DNA of 64,000 nt from Psychrobacter urativorans (GCF_904846675.1 NZ_CAJHBT010000007.1:46524-110523), one strand, 5' to 3'; counted from the stretch's first letter, positions 9,498-18,927 are shown. Notes: generated by a model not told the origin, from the sequence alone. Numbers and translations are program-made.

Positions 9498-10649
9498 ATG
9501 ATGATCCGCTATGCATCTTATTTTATGGCAGCTTTATTGCCGCTATTACTGTTTCGGTGGTTTGCGCCTGCTTCCATTGGCGAGATTGACTTCTGGTTAC
9601 TCTGGTTATTAGCTATGGTGGTGGTATCGCTTCCGGTCATTTATGCTGAGATAGCACTGGCCTATCGCAGCACTGAAGCGCCATTGGCAGGCATGCAAAA
9701 GCTAACTCGCGAGGCCGATGCCAGTCCGTTGTGGCGCAGTTTTGGTTGGTTGGCGGCGCTTGTAGCGATAGTTATTGCCGCTTTGGTCATATCAGGGGCG
9801 AGCAGCGGTATATTATCCGCTTTAACGGCGCTTGATAGTGTCCCTGCTGTGCCTAGTTTTGCGGTTGCGGCAGGTCTCATGGTCATCGCGGTATTGCTTA
9901 GTTTATTGGGCGTTGCCCCGTTACCGATTGGCTTAGGGCTTATGGTCATAGGTCTGGCAATGGGTTTGGCTGGCGGTTTACCGCGTATTGATTTTGCGAT
10001 GACTGGTATCAGTTTAAGCGAGTGGGCACGTGCCGTAGCCTTGGCATTAGTGAGCGTTGGCGCGGGTACCGGTCTGTACTGGTTCGGTCAGCATTTAATA
10101 ACCAAACAAGCTACCACCGCTGTTGACAGCAGTCAGCATAATACACCGAACTCACGCACATCCAGCGGCGCTAGTAAGCTTAATAGCTACCGCGCTACTA
10201 AACTGGTATTACCGATTTGGATACTGCAACTACTGGTTGGCATGGTGGCATTATTTATCAGCGGCTTAACGTTGCCGCCTATTGGCCAGCTGTTATATTG
10301 GTTCGGGGTGTTATTTGTCGCCAGTTATTTACTGCATTATAGTGCTCAGCAATTGGCGCATAAATTTGGTCTTTTGATTAGCTTGGTACTAACCTTAGTA
10401 ATAGGTCTGATATTGGTAATTGCGATACCGACCACGTGGCTGGTTGGGATATTGGTAATTATTAGCAGTGTCGCGGTGTTGTTGTTATCAGTTTTTGTAG
10501 GCTGGCGCATGAAAATCAGTCATTTGCGTAAGTCGTTAAACTTCGGCAATGAAGCGCTATACAATTTATGGCGGATAGCCATTCGACTGATTGTGCCTTT
10601 GGCATTGATTTTAGCATTAATAGGCTGGGTGATGCAGTGGTTGAGCTGA
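9498..10649 (+). CDS. Polytopic membrane protein, possibly a degenerate SNF-type transporter
   Basis: A 383-residue integral membrane protein with about 9-10 hydrophobic helices and one hydrophilic loop near residues 205-235 rich in Ser, Thr and Asn. The segment LLAMVVVSLPVIYAEIALAY followed by APLAGMQ resembles TM2-TM3 of bacterial neurotransmitter:sodium symporters, and the C-terminal NLWRIAIRLIVPLAL resembles their last helices. The diagnostic first helix with its sodium and substrate residues is missing, so transport function is doubtful. A longer frame starts at a TTG at 9453, but a GGAT site before the paired ATGs at 9498/9501 favours the shorter start. Its stop overlaps the rnfH start, so translation is probably coupled. 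Confidence 0.65.
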   Translation: MMIRYASYFMAALLPLLLFRWFAPASIGEIDFWLLWLLAMVVVSLPVIYAEIALAYRSTEAPLAGMQKLTREADASPLWRSFGWLAALVAIVIAALVISGASSGILSALTALDSVPAVPSFAVAAGLMVIAVLLSLLGVAPLPIGLGLMVIGLAMGLAGGLPRIDFAMTGISLSEWARAVALALVSVGAGTGLYWFGQHLITKQATTAVDSSQHNTPNSRTSSGASKLNSYRATKLVLPIWILQLLVGMVALFISGLTLPPIGQLLYWFGVLFVASYLLHYSAQQLAHKFGLLISLVLTLVIGLILVIAIPTTWLVGILVIISSVAVLLLSVFVGWRMKISHLRKSLNFGNEALYNLWRIAIRLIVPLALILALIGWVMQWLS

Positions 10650-10972
10650 TGACTGTCCATTTGGCGTACGCTGAAGATGCGCAGCGCCAGCACTATTTAA
10701 CCCTGCAAGTGGCTGCTGGTACAACTTTATACCAGGCACTAGAGCAGGCGGGCTGGTTGACTCAGTTTCCTGATTTAGCAGAATGGTGTGCGCAAGTTGC
10801 TGATATCGCTAACCCTAAAGCTAAGCTATGGCATGTCGGTATCTACGCGCAAAAACAGCCGCTTAACTATCTGCTGCAGCCGCTCGATCGCATTGAAGTC
10901 TATCGTAGCTTAAGCGCTGATCCTATGTCTCAGCGCAAAAGTAAAAGCACCAAAAAAGTAAAATATAATTAA
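10649..10972 (+). CDS. rnfH: RnfH family protein (UPF0125, RatB-like)
   Basis: A 107-residue protein of the ubiquitin-like-fold RnfH/YfjF family: MTVHLAYAEDAQRQHYLTL, then the helix GTTLYQALEQAGWL, and PLNYLLQPLDRIEVYRSL, the typical family end before a basic tail. Its biochemical role is not settled. The ATG shares one base with the stop codon of the membrane-protein gene. A longer frame from 10568 lies inside that gene and is not the real start. rnfH convergent with bamE is the arrangement seen in enterobacteria. Confidence 0.9.
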   Translation: MTVHLAYAEDAQRQHYLTLQVAAGTTLYQALEQAGWLTQFPDLAEWCAQVADIANPKAKLWHVGIYAQKQPLNYLLQPLDRIEVYRSLSADPMSQRKSKSTKKVKYN

Positions 10973-11020
10973 TAATGAAGTATCGTTAACAATGTTGTCG
11001 GACGAAAATTCAGCACTCAC

Positions 11021-11092
11021 AAAGTAACATTCAATGAGCCGTTACTTTCACGAAGTAATGGTACTGTTTGAGTCTCAATGAGCCGTTACTTT
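11021..11092. repeat. 17-bp direct repeat and hairpin between rnfH and bamE
   Basis: An identical 17-base unit occurs at 11032-11048 and 11076-11092. The first copy also forms an 8-bp stem with 11021-11028. Placed between two convergent genes, this probably acts in transcription termination; the second copy may be a duplication. Confidence 0.65.
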
Positions 11093-11099
11093 TGTTATC

Positions 11100-11534
11100 T
11101 TAAGAGACAGGTAGCGACTCAAGACCTTCAATACGAGTCACCACGCCATTAGCATCAAAATAGATTATTAGATGCTGACTGGCATTTTTGACATCGGCGA
11201 TACCTTTACGGCGACCTTCAGTACCCGCTTGATAGTCATAGATATAGTCCCAACGATTGGGTTCAAGCGTGTCTCTAATAGCTGGGCTACCCAAGATATA
11301 AAGGACTTGGTTTTGGTTCATACCCACTTGCAACTTTTGCGCTTGCGTTTGAGTAATGGGGGTCCCTTGTGGCAAATCAATCTTATAGACACTAAGCAAC
11401 GAGCAACCAGACATAGCGACAGATGCGCCTAGGGTTGCAGTAATCATAAGCGTGCGTAAAGTGCGAGTATAGCTAAGCGGACGGCGACTAAGAGGACGCA
11501 AGGTTAACGGCTTTATCATGGTAAGATGACTCAT
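11100..11534 (-). CDS. bamE: Outer-membrane assembly lipoprotein BamE (SmpA/OmlA)
   Basis: BamE is a lipoprotein of the BAM complex that inserts beta-barrel proteins into the outer membrane. The lipobox MSGC puts the lipidated cysteine at residue 44, unusually far in; the first 25 residues are Arg/Leu-rich, so the real start may be the ATG at 11519 or further downstream. The mature part has the SmpA/OmlA signature: VGMNQNQVLYILGSP, followed by RWDYIYDY and a strand ending in LIIYFDANGVVTRIE. It is back to back with fur, as in Pseudomonas (omlA-fur) and Acinetobacter. Confidence 0.93.
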   Translation of the reverse strand: MSHLTMIKPLTLRPLSRRPLSYTRTLRTLMITATLGASVAMSGCSLLSVYKIDLPQGTPITQTQAQKLQVGMNQNQVLYILGSPAIRDTLEPNRWDYIYDYQAGTEGRRKGIADVKNASQHLIIYFDANGVVTRIEGLESLPVS

Positions 11535-11859
11535 AAGAAATGGGTTAGGCGCGGCTAAGTGCAGCTAATGCAAGTCTTACCGGCAATCACCGATAAATGA
11601 TACGTCATTTACTGCTCATTGCCTACTACTTACGACATTATTTACCAAACAGCGCCCGATATGCGTTATGATTTATAGTGTAAATTCATAGACTTGCATT
11701 AAAATAATTGGTATGTGTTAGTTTATTATTGATGTGATATTTCCCCCATTTATCACTGCTAATATTTTAAAAATTCAATAATAATGAATTCACAACCCTT
11801 ATTAACCTCACTTTTTTGTGTTTTTATTTGCTAAGACTTCAATAGTCAAAAGGAATATC
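11535..11859. promoter_or_regulatory. Divergent bamE-fur promoter region
   Basis: 325 bases between divergent genes with no gene of its own. It must hold both promoters. A 6-bp inverted repeat at 11772-11790 in an A/T-rich stretch is only weakly like a Fur box; fur autoregulation is common but not demonstrated here. Confidence 0.4.
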
Positions 11860-12294
11860 ATGGCTTCTTTTACCAATCAAGATTTACGTAAAGCGGGTTT
11901 GAAAGTGACTTTACCGCGTATTAAGATTTTAGAGCTGCTTGAGAGTGCAGAGCTGCATCATATGAGTGCTGAGGAAGTATATAAAGCACTGATTGAGCAA
12001 GGTGAAGATGTGGGCTTAGCGACCGTATATCGTGTGCTGACTCAATTTGAGCAAGCAGGCATCGTTGAGCGTCATAATTTTGAAAATAATTTATCGGTGT
12101 TCGAGATTGCACAAGAAGAGCATCATGACCATCTGGTCTGTGATGTTTGTGGCAAGATTATCGAGTTTCATAATGAGACCATCGAGAAAGAACAGCTTAA
12201 AGTCGCTAAAGAACACGGCTTTAAACTCTCGGGCCATTCATTGGTGCTTTTCGGTATTTGTAATAATCAAGACTGCAAAGATAGTGCTAAGTAA
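11860..12294 (+). CDS. fur: Ferric uptake regulator Fur
   Basis: An iron-responsive dimeric repressor of 144 residues. The winged-helix DNA-binding domain occupies about residues 1-83 (KAGLKVTLPRIKILELLE, then VGLATVYRVLTQFEQAGIV). The metal-binding and dimerisation domain follows, with the HHDHLVCDVCGK motif and a second cysteine pair, CNNQDC, near the C-terminus. The open frame extends to a GTG at 11818, but the ATG at 11860 with AAAGGA at 11848-11853 gives the standard MASFTNQDLRKAGLK start. Confidence 0.97.
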   Translation: MASFTNQDLRKAGLKVTLPRIKILELLESAELHHMSAEEVYKALIEQGEDVGLATVYRVLTQFEQAGIVERHNFENNLSVFEIAQEEHHDHLVCDVCGKIIEFHNETIEKEQLKVAKEHGFKLSGHSLVLFGICNNQDCKDSAK

Positions 12295-12392
12295 GTTTTT
12301 GCTAGTTGACAGTCAATTATTGATAGCTATTTTTAGTAGGGGCTAATTATATTCAGTTATTTATTAACCGCCCCTTAGTAGATTTGATAAAC

Positions 12393-12425
12393 AAAAAACA
12401 GCACTCATTATAAGCGCTGTTTTTT
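12393..12425. terminator. Bidirectional terminator between fur and pilU
   Basis: A 10-bp perfect stem (12393-12402 with 12416-12425), A-rich on the left and T-rich on the right, serving both convergent genes. Confidence 0.88.
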
Positions 12426-12463
12426 ATGTTGTGTTTTTATATTATGACTTTATTAGTGCTTTT

Positions 12464-13585
12464 CTAGTTGATGTCTAATGACAAGCCATCAGCCCCTTCA
12501 TCTAGATTTTGGGTGCTATTTTTAATGCTAAGTTTGATTTTGAGGCGCAAGTCATTCGGCGAGTCAGCATGACTGATGGCGTCTTGATACGTGATGTCAC
12601 CATTTTCATATAAATCAAATAGCGCCTGATCAAAGGTTTGCATGCCGCTATCACGTGAGCGCGTCATGACCTCTTTAATCTCGTGAATTTCACCTTTACG
12701 AATATAGTCACTTATCAGCTGCGAGTTTAATAAAATCTCGATAGCGGCACGGCGACTTTTGCCGTCAGGGGTTGGAATAAGCTGCTGGGCGATAATGGCT
12801 TGCAGATTCAGCGATAAATCCATAAACAACTGATTGTGACGATCAGACTCAAAAAAGTGAATGATACGATCAACGGCTTGGTTTGCGTTATTGGCATGCA
12901 AGGTGGCAAACACCAAATGCCCAGTTTCAGCATATTGAATGGCGTAACTCATGACTTCACGGTTACGAATCTCTCCGATTAAGATGACATCTGGTGCTTG
13001 GCGCAAGGTATTTTTTAGACCGGCCTCGAACGTTAAGGTATCGATGCCAACCTCACGCTGGGTGACGATACAGCCGTGATGCTGATGCACAAACTCAATG
13101 GGATCTTCGATAGTAATGATGTGTCCATGTGAGTTTTGATTGCGGTAGCCGACCATGGCGGCAAGGGTAGTGGACTTACCCGTACCAGTAGCGCCTACCA
13201 GTAGAATGATACCGCGCTTTTTCATGGCCAGCTCTTTCAATGAAGGCGGCAGGCGCAGCTCCTCGACGGTAGGGATTTTATTTTCGATTTTTCGTAAAAT
13301 CATTCCTGCCATATCGCGCTGCATAAAAGCACTGACACGAAAACGCGCTTGCTGGGCATTATCAGTAATAGCAAATTGACATTCGTTGGTCTCTTTGAAC
13401 TCTTGCTTTTGATTTTCGGTCATCACGCTTTTGACCAGCATCATTGTTTGTTCAGCCGTTAGCGGTGTTTTTCCAACCGGACGAATAGTGCCATTCACCT
13501 TCATTGAGGGGGCCACATCAGCGGTGATAAATAAATCAGAGCCGTTATTTTTTATCATCAGTTGTAGTAGCTTATCAAAGTCCAT
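12464..13585 (-). CDS. pilU: Type IV pilus retraction ATPase PilU
   Basis: A 373-residue secretion ATPase of the PilT/PilU group that assists pilus retraction in twitching motility and DNA uptake. The Walker A motif GATGTGKST is at 131-139, the Asp box is ITIEDPIEFVH, Walker B is DVILIGEIRN, and the His box is TGHLVFATLHA. PilU rather than PilT is indicated by GTGKST, by the lack of the AIRNLIRE motif and by the longer C-terminal tail after the last helix. It follows pilT by 93 bases on the same strand. AGGT lies 7 bases before the start. Confidence 0.95.
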   Translation of the reverse strand: MDFDKLLQLMIKNNGSDLFITADVAPSMKVNGTIRPVGKTPLTAEQTMMLVKSVMTENQKQEFKETNECQFAITDNAQQARFRVSAFMQRDMAGMILRKIENKIPTVEELRLPPSLKELAMKKRGIILLVGATGTGKSTTLAAMVGYRNQNSHGHIITIEDPIEFVHQHHGCIVTQREVGIDTLTFEAGLKNTLRQAPDVILIGEIRNREVMSYAIQYAETGHLVFATLHANNANQAVDRIIHFFESDRHNQLFMDLSLNLQAIIAQQLIPTPDGKSRRAAIEILLNSQLISDYIRKGEIHEIKEVMTRSRDSGMQTFDQALFDLYENGDITYQDAISHADSPNDLRLKIKLSIKNSTQNLDEGADGLSLDIN

Positions 13586-13678
13586 AGCGTACCTAATATA
13601 AAATACATACTGTTATTGAGGAAGGGGATGAATGTTTTTTAAACTTAACCAACGCTTATTAAAAACCAGCAATCGCTT

Positions 13679-14734
13679 TTAGATAAAAGCCTCAGGCTGT
13701 TTGGCATATGGGCGCGCCACGTCTTTACTGATCGTGCCTTTGGTCACCAAGTTTTTGAGTGACTGATCGAGGGTGATCATACCGTCGCTGGACCCAGTCT
13801 GAATCGATGAATACATCTGGGCGATTTTATTTTCGCGTATCAAGTTGCGAATCGCTGGCGTGCCCAACATAATCTCATGCGCAGCAACACGGCCCCCTGT
13901 TTGTTTACGTAACAGGCTTTGGGAAATCACGGCTTGTAGCGACTCAGATAACATCGCGCGGATCATATCTTTTTCGGCAGCAGGGAACACGTCAATCACG
14001 CGGTCAATAGTCTTGGCCGCTGAGCTGGTATGCAAGGTGCCGAATACCAAATGTCCCGTTTCAGCAGCGGTTAAGGCCAAGCGGATGGTCTCGAGGTCAC
14101 GTAGCTCACCGACTAAAATAACGTCTGGATCTTCGCGCAAGGCAGAGCGAAGTGCCGGCTCAAATCCCAAAGTATCTCGGTGAACCTCGCGCTGGTTGAT
14201 CAGGCTTTTTTTTGATTCGTGGACAAACTCAATAGGATCTTCAATCGTTAGGATATGTTCTTTACGAGTCTCGTTGATATAATCGACCATCGCCGCTAGT
14301 GTGGTTGACTTTCCTGAACCTGTCGGACCAGTCACTAATACCACCCCGCGTTTAAAGTTCGAGACGCGTTTAAATACTTCACCCATACCTAAATCTTCTA
14401 GAGTTAAAACTTTGGATGGAATAATACGAAAGACTGCACCCGCACCACGATTTTGGTTAAAGGCATTGACCCGAAAACGTGCTAAATTCGGAATTTCAAA
14501 TGAAAAGTCGGTCTCAAAAAACTCCTCAAAGTCGGAGCGCTGTCTATCATTCATGATGTCGTATATCAGCTGATGTACCACCTGATGGGTCATAGCTGGC
14601 ATGTTAATGCGCGTCATCTCGCCATCGACCCGAATCATCGCTGGCATGCCAGCAGAAATATGTAAATCTGATGCTTTATGCTTGACAGTAAAACGCAGCA
14701 AATCTTCAATACTTAAGGTGCTTTTTTCAGCCAT
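13679..14734 (-). CDS. pilT: Type IV pilus retraction ATPase PilT
   Basis: The hexameric motor that depolymerises type IV pili. The 351-residue protein has a PAS-like N-terminal domain (about 1-110), Walker A GPTGSGKST at 136-144, Asp box TIEDPIEFVH, Walker B DVILVGELRD with Glu210, and His box TGHLVFGTLHT. The PilT-specific AIRNLIREN motif near the C-terminus, required for retraction in Pseudomonas, is intact. It is first in a pilT-pilU unit and divergent from yggS, the standard pseudomonad/Moraxellaceae layout. No pilin or assembly genes are in the window. Confidence 0.97.
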   Translation of the reverse strand: MAEKSTLSIEDLLRFTVKHKASDLHISAGMPAMIRVDGEMTRINMPAMTHQVVHQLIYDIMNDRQRSDFEEFFETDFSFEIPNLARFRVNAFNQNRGAGAVFRIIPSKVLTLEDLGMGEVFKRVSNFKRGVVLVTGPTGSGKSTTLAAMVDYINETRKEHILTIEDPIEFVHESKKSLINQREVHRDTLGFEPALRSALREDPDVILVGELRDLETIRLALTAAETGHLVFGTLHTSSAAKTIDRVIDVFPAAEKDMIRAMLSESLQAVISQSLLRKQTGGRVAAHEIMLGTPAIRNLIRENKIAQMYSSIQTGSSDGMITLDQSLKNLVTKGTISKDVARPYAKQPEAFI

Positions 14735-15066
14735 GGTCGGGTATTCCTATCAGTCAAAACTCAATCAATACGAGTAAGAAGCACAAATCACAAAATTAGA
14801 TTATTGAATAGGCAGGTATACTATTGTGTTTGGCTGCTTTCATTACAATGAATACTGGCACTGGCAGCATACATTAAATAATGTAACAATATGATAACAA
14901 TACTATTCTTATTTAACCATCAACGATATAAATTAAATGTAAAAATAGCCGACTAACGGTTAAGTTTATCTAGATTTCCAAATCAATCACATTGTTTATT
15001 CTGAGTTTTTTATAAATAGTGTTTTTATATACTCTTCTTAATCACAATCAAGATAATGAGAATAAT
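14735..15066. promoter_or_regulatory. Divergent pilT-yggS promoter region
   Basis: 332 A/T-rich bases between divergent genes, no gene seen. Both promoters should lie here. An open-frame extension from a GTG at 15019 is not needed for yggS. Confidence 0.4.
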
Positions 15067-15765
15067 ATGGATAGCACTCTTTTAACGGATAACTGGCAAC
15101 AGGTGTGTCAGCAAGTTGTACAGGCAAGCAAGCAAGCTGGGCATGAGGCAACGGATAACGTGACTTTGCTAGCAGTATCAAAAACCAAACCGGCCGAAAT
15201 GGTGGCCACATTAGCCAAACAGGGCCAGCGTGATTTTGGTGAAAATTACCTGCAAGAAGCGATTGAAAAAATTGCCACTTTAAAAAATCAGCCTGAAGGC
15301 GAGGAGATTGTTTGGCATTATATTGGTAGTATTCAGCGTAATAAAACTCGCGATATTGCTGAGCATTTTGATTGGGTGCAGACCCTTGAGCGCGATATTA
15401 TTGCTAAGCGTCTCAATGATCAGCGCCCAGACAATATGGCACCGCTTAATGTACTTATTCAGATTAATATTGATGATGAGAATAGCAAGTCAGGTTGCCG
15501 TCCAGAAGAGTTGTCAGAGCTTATTGGCACTGCTAAAAGCTATGAGCGTCTGCAACTGCGCGGCTTGATGATTATCCCGGCCAAAGACGATACTGATGCC
15601 TTTGCGCGAACGCAGCAGCTATTTGAGAGTATCAAACAGCAGCATCCAGAATTGTTAGCATGGGACACCCTGAGCATGGGCATGAGTGATGATATGGCAG
15701 ACGCGATTGCCAACGGTTCGACTATGGTGCGCGTGGGTACGGCAATATTTGGGGCACGTGAGTAA
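15067..15765 (+). CDS. yggS: YggS/PLPBP family PLP homeostasis protein
   Basis: A 232-residue single-domain alanine-racemase-fold protein that binds pyridoxal phosphate and buffers its supply. LLAVSKTKPAEM contains the PLP-forming lysine, DFGENYLQEA and WHYIGSIQRNK are family hallmarks, and LSMGMSDDMADAI with VRVGTAIFG forms the phosphate-binding end. The ATG at 15067 has GAG 6 bases upstream and gives the normal family length. The gene ends 8 bases from the convergent paeA-like gene. Confidence 0.95.
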   Translation: MDSTLLTDNWQQVCQQVVQASKQAGHEATDNVTLLAVSKTKPAEMVATLAKQGQRDFGENYLQEAIEKIATLKNQPEGEEIVWHYIGSIQRNKTRDIAEHFDWVQTLERDIIAKRLNDQRPDNMAPLNVLIQINIDDENSKSGCRPEELSELIGTAKSYERLQLRGLMIIPAKDDTDAFARTQQLFESIKQQHPELLAWDTLSMGMSDDMADAIANGSTMVRVGTAIFGARE

Positions 15766-15773
15766 TCGTATTT

Positions 15774-17048
15774 TTAAGCCGCATCTATAAATTTAGTCAC
15801 TAGCAATTGATTGATTTTAAGATTGTCGGTCGCAAGAATCTCAAAGTGATAACAGGCATATTTAATACTGTCTGTTTTTTTTGGAATTTTGCGGAGCATA
15901 AACATCATAAAACCGCTAATAGTCTCGTAGTTTTCACTATGAGGCAGATTAACAATACCGAGTGCACGAATCACATCTTCAATAGGGGTCATGCCATCAA
16001 TCAGCCATGAGTCATCGGTACGTTGAACAATGGGCTGCTCCTCTAAGGTTACCAGCTCGCCCATAACGATACTCATCACGTCTTTGAGGGTAATGACGCC
16101 CACCACCAGCGCATATTCATTAACGATAACGGCAAAGTCTGCACCATTAGATTTGAAAGTTTCTAACACCTCGAACAATGACAAAGTATCGGGTATAAAT
16201 AACGCTGATTTGAGTAGCGCCTTGTCAGTCAGGCAAACCTGTTGCTGCTCAAGTACGGAAGCCAAAAAGCTGCGCGATTCCACATAACCGATAATATGCT
16301 CCAAATCTTCACCGCTACAAACTAAAAACTTATTATGCGGTTGACGAATCATCACCGCGACCACCTGTTCAGTGCTGGCTTTGGTATCAAAATAAACAAT
16401 ATTTTCGCGCGGATTCATGACTGAAGTCACCGTGCGCTCTTGCATCTCAAAGATATTTTCAATCAAGTGATGCTCTTGATGCTTAATGACGCCGGCCTCC
16501 GCACCTGCGTCCATAACCGCATAAATGTCTTCTGATGTCATCTCATCTTGGCGTACGGTAGAGATGCCTATTAACTTAAAGAGGGAGTTTGCTGCCCCAT
16601 CAAATACCCAAATAATAGGTTTAAATATAAAAATTAAAAAAATCATCGGTCGTACCATTTTTACTGCAATGGCTTCAGCATTCGACATTGCCAAACGCTT
16701 GGGCATCAAATCAGCGAACAGCACAAACACGCTGGTCACGATAATAAAGGATAGGATGGATGCCAACGCTTCATGACCAAATAATTGCTCTAGATAGGGA
16801 CTGATTGCCGATTCACCGATGACCCCTGCTAGGATTGCCACTGCATTGAGCGCAATTTGTACCACAGTAATAAAGCTACCGGGCTGTTCTTGCATATTAA
16901 GTACGTCAAGCGCACGTACTTCACCAGATTTTGCCATTACTTGAAGCTTGATTTTACGAGCTGAGGCAAGCGCCAGCTCGGAGCTTGACACTACGGCACT
17001 TAACGCAATTAAGATAAAAATAAACACACTGGCGGTTAGCAAGCTCAT
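15774..17048 (-). CDS. paeA: CNNM/CBS membrane protein, PaeA (YtfL) type
   Basis: A 424-residue inner-membrane protein with a DUF21/CNNM domain of three to four helices (about 1-190), a CBS pair (about 210-330) and a CorC/HlyC domain (about 345-420). Segments such as SFITVVQIALNAVAILAGVI, SEDIYAVMDAGAEAGV and ETISGFMMFMLRKIPKKTDS match E. coli YtfL closely as I remember it. YtfL is now PaeA, implicated in cadaverine and putrescine export in stationary-phase enterobacteria. Other DUF21-CBS proteins handle Mg2+ or Co2+, so the polyamine role here is inferred from orthology. Confidence 0.85.
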   Translation of the reverse strand: MSLLTASVFIFILIALSAVVSSSELALASARKIKLQVMAKSGEVRALDVLNMQEQPGSFITVVQIALNAVAILAGVIGESAISPYLEQLFGHEALASILSFIIVTSVFVLFADLMPKRLAMSNAEAIAVKMVRPMIFLIFIFKPIIWVFDGAANSLFKLIGISTVRQDEMTSEDIYAVMDAGAEAGVIKHQEHHLIENIFEMQERTVTSVMNPRENIVYFDTKASTEQVVAVMIRQPHNKFLVCSGEDLEHIIGYVESRSFLASVLEQQQVCLTDKALLKSALFIPDTLSLFEVLETFKSNGADFAVIVNEYALVVGVITLKDVMSIVMGELVTLEEQPIVQRTDDSWLIDGMTPIEDVIRALGIVNLPHSENYETISGFMMFMLRKIPKKTDSIKYACYHFEILATDNLKINQLLVTKFIDAA

Positions 17049-17159
17049 GAAATACTCGGATAGGAACTGGTCAGGGCGACCGTTAAGATAGGGTGGTTAA
17101 GGTAGGTAATTTAGAATAATTCATTAAATTCAATTTTCTAATGATAAAATTCTGATAAT

Positions 17160-17188
17160 AAAAAAGCTGGGTAAATAAGCACCCAGCT
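17160..17188 (-). terminator. Rho-independent terminator of nadE
   Basis: An 8-bp GC-rich stem (17165-17172 with 17181-17188). Read on the reverse strand it is followed by a T-run, so it ends the nadE transcript. Confidence 0.88.
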
Positions 17189-17244
17189 GATAGTAAAAGT
17201 GACGATAAGAGATAAGCTTAAGGAATTAGTTCAGGCGTTAACGC

Positions 17245-18927
17245 TTAGCCTTTTATTGACCATTTATTAACCAAGGGATAACGGCGCTCACGACCAAAGG
17301 CTTTATGGCTAATCTTGGTACCGATTGGTGCTTGACGGCGTTTGTGTTCGCTCTTATCGACCATAGTGATGATTTTGGCGACCACCTGGGCATCGAAGCC
17401 TTTATCGATGATGTCCTTATAGCCCAAGTCTTCATCGACATATAAAGTGAGGATACCATCGAGAACGTCATAATTTGGCAAGCTATCTTGGTCAATTTGA
17501 TCCGGACGCAGCTCAGCAGATGGCGGACGGGTGATGACGCGCTCAGGAATAACAGGCGTGTCCTCTAAACGGTTGCGATAGTTGGCCAAGTCATAGACCT
17601 GCGACTTGTAGACGTCTTTTAGCACGTCAAAACCACCAGCCATATCGCCATAAAGGGTTGAATAACCGACGGCCAGCTCTGATTTGTTACCCGTGGTGAT
17701 GACCAAGTGTCCGAACTTATTAGACAAGGCCATTAAGATAACGCCGCGTGCGCGCGCTTGGATATTCTCTTCAGTAGTGTCCGCCGGCGACTTGTTAAAT
17801 AGAGGCGCTAGCGTATGACGAATACCTTCGACCGCGTCAAAAATAGGGCAAACCGTATAAGAAACATTCAACCGGCGTGCTTGCGCCTGTGCGTCTTCTA
17901 AACTGATTTTCGACGTATATTCGTATGGCATCATTACGGCATAAACTTTGTCTGCGCCCAGTGCATCGACAGCGATACATAAGGTTAACGCTGAATCAAT
18001 ACCACCGGACAGGCCGACAATAACACCGGTAAATCCTGAATACTTGACATAATCACGCAAGCCGACGACTAGCGCTTGGTACATCTCTGATTCACGGCTT
18101 AATGTCAGGGGCGCTTTAACTTGAGCATTAAATTTAAAGGTATCGACGTTTAAGCTGGCAAGCATAAGCTGAGTCATAAAGCGTGATGCTTCATGAGCGA
18201 TAGTACCGTCAGCCTGTACCGCCATCGAGCCCCCATCAAATACCAGGTCATCTTGTCCGCCTACTGCGTTCACATAAATAATCGGTAACTTGTTCTCATG
18301 GCTACGCTTTACCAGCATAGTCTTGCGCGCGTCTTGTTTTTTCAATTCAAACGGCGAAGCATTTAAGCTAATGATAAGGTCAGCGCCTTGCTGTTTTAGC
18401 TCAGAAATGAGGTTCTTTTCCCATAAATCTTCACAGATGAGTAGACCAATGGTAATGCCTTTATAGTCAAATAAAACTTGATTGCGACCTTTATCGAAGT
18501 AGCGGCGCTCATCAAATACTCCGTAATTGGGTAGATACTGCTTATGATAAAAGCCTTTTTGATGACCGTTATGCAGGATAGCCGCTGAGTTAAAGGTGCC
18601 GTGATGATCGACATGCGGATAACCGACAATCATGACAATATCTTCGATATCGCTTAGAGTGGATAGAGCGCTTTTGACGCGACCAGATAAACTTGGGCGC
18701 AACAATAAATCTTGCGGTGGATAGCCTAATAAAGCCAACTCCGGAAAGATGATGACATCAGTGCCTTGAGCACGGGCTTGCAGGGCAAGCGTGCGCATTT
18801 TTTCGACGTTAGCTGCGATATCGCCCACTAAAAAGTGCGATTGAGCTAAGGCAAAAGTAACGGTATCAGGAGACACGCTCACATCATTGGTCACAGTAAT
18901 ATTAGAAGTATCATTGTCTTTTGACAT
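17245..18927 (-). CDS. nadE: Glutamine-dependent NAD+ synthetase
   Basis: Catalyses the last step of NAD+ synthesis: deamido-NAD+ with ATP and glutamine. The N-terminal nitrilase-type glutaminase carries the Glu-Lys-Cys triad in FPELALLGYPP, FYHKQYLPNYG and LLICEDLWE. The C-terminal synthetase has the ATP pyrophosphatase loop GLSGGIDSALTL, then TTGNKSELAVGYSTLYGDM. An open frame continues to 18993, but the ATG at 18927 with AGGA upstream gives 560 residues, close to the family norm. It is monocistronic with a terminator downstream. Confidence 0.96.
   Translation of the reverse strand: MSKDNDTSNITVTNDVSVSPDTVTFALAQSHFLVGDIAANVEKMRTLALQARAQGTDVIIFPELALLGYPPQDLLLRPSLSGRVKSALSTLSDIEDIVMIVGYPHVDHHGTFNSAAILHNGHQKGFYHKQYLPNYGVFDERRYFDKGRNQVLFDYKGITIGLLICEDLWEKNLISELKQQGADLIISLNASPFELKKQDARKTMLVKRSHENKLPIIYVNAVGGQDDLVFDGGSMAVQADGTIAHEASRFMTQLMLASLNVDTFKFNAQVKAPLTLSRESEMYQALVVGLRDYVKYSGFTGVIVGLSGGIDSALTLCIAVDALGADKVYAVMMPYEYTSKISLEDAQAQARRLNVSYTVCPIFDAVEGIRHTLAPLFNKSPADTTEENIQARARGVILMALSNKFGHLVITTGNKSELAVGYSTLYGDMAGGFDVLKDVYKSQVYDLANYRNRLEDTPVIPERVITRPPSAELRPDQIDQDSLPNYDVLDGILTLYVDEDLGYKDIIDKGFDAQVVAKIITMVDKSEHKRRQAPIGTKISHKAFGRERRYPLVNKWSIKG

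Noticed and set aside
11772..11790. A short inverted repeat upstream of fur as a possible Fur box.
   Set aside because: The match to the GATAATGATAATCATTATC-type consensus is poor and A/T-rich DNA gives such matches often.
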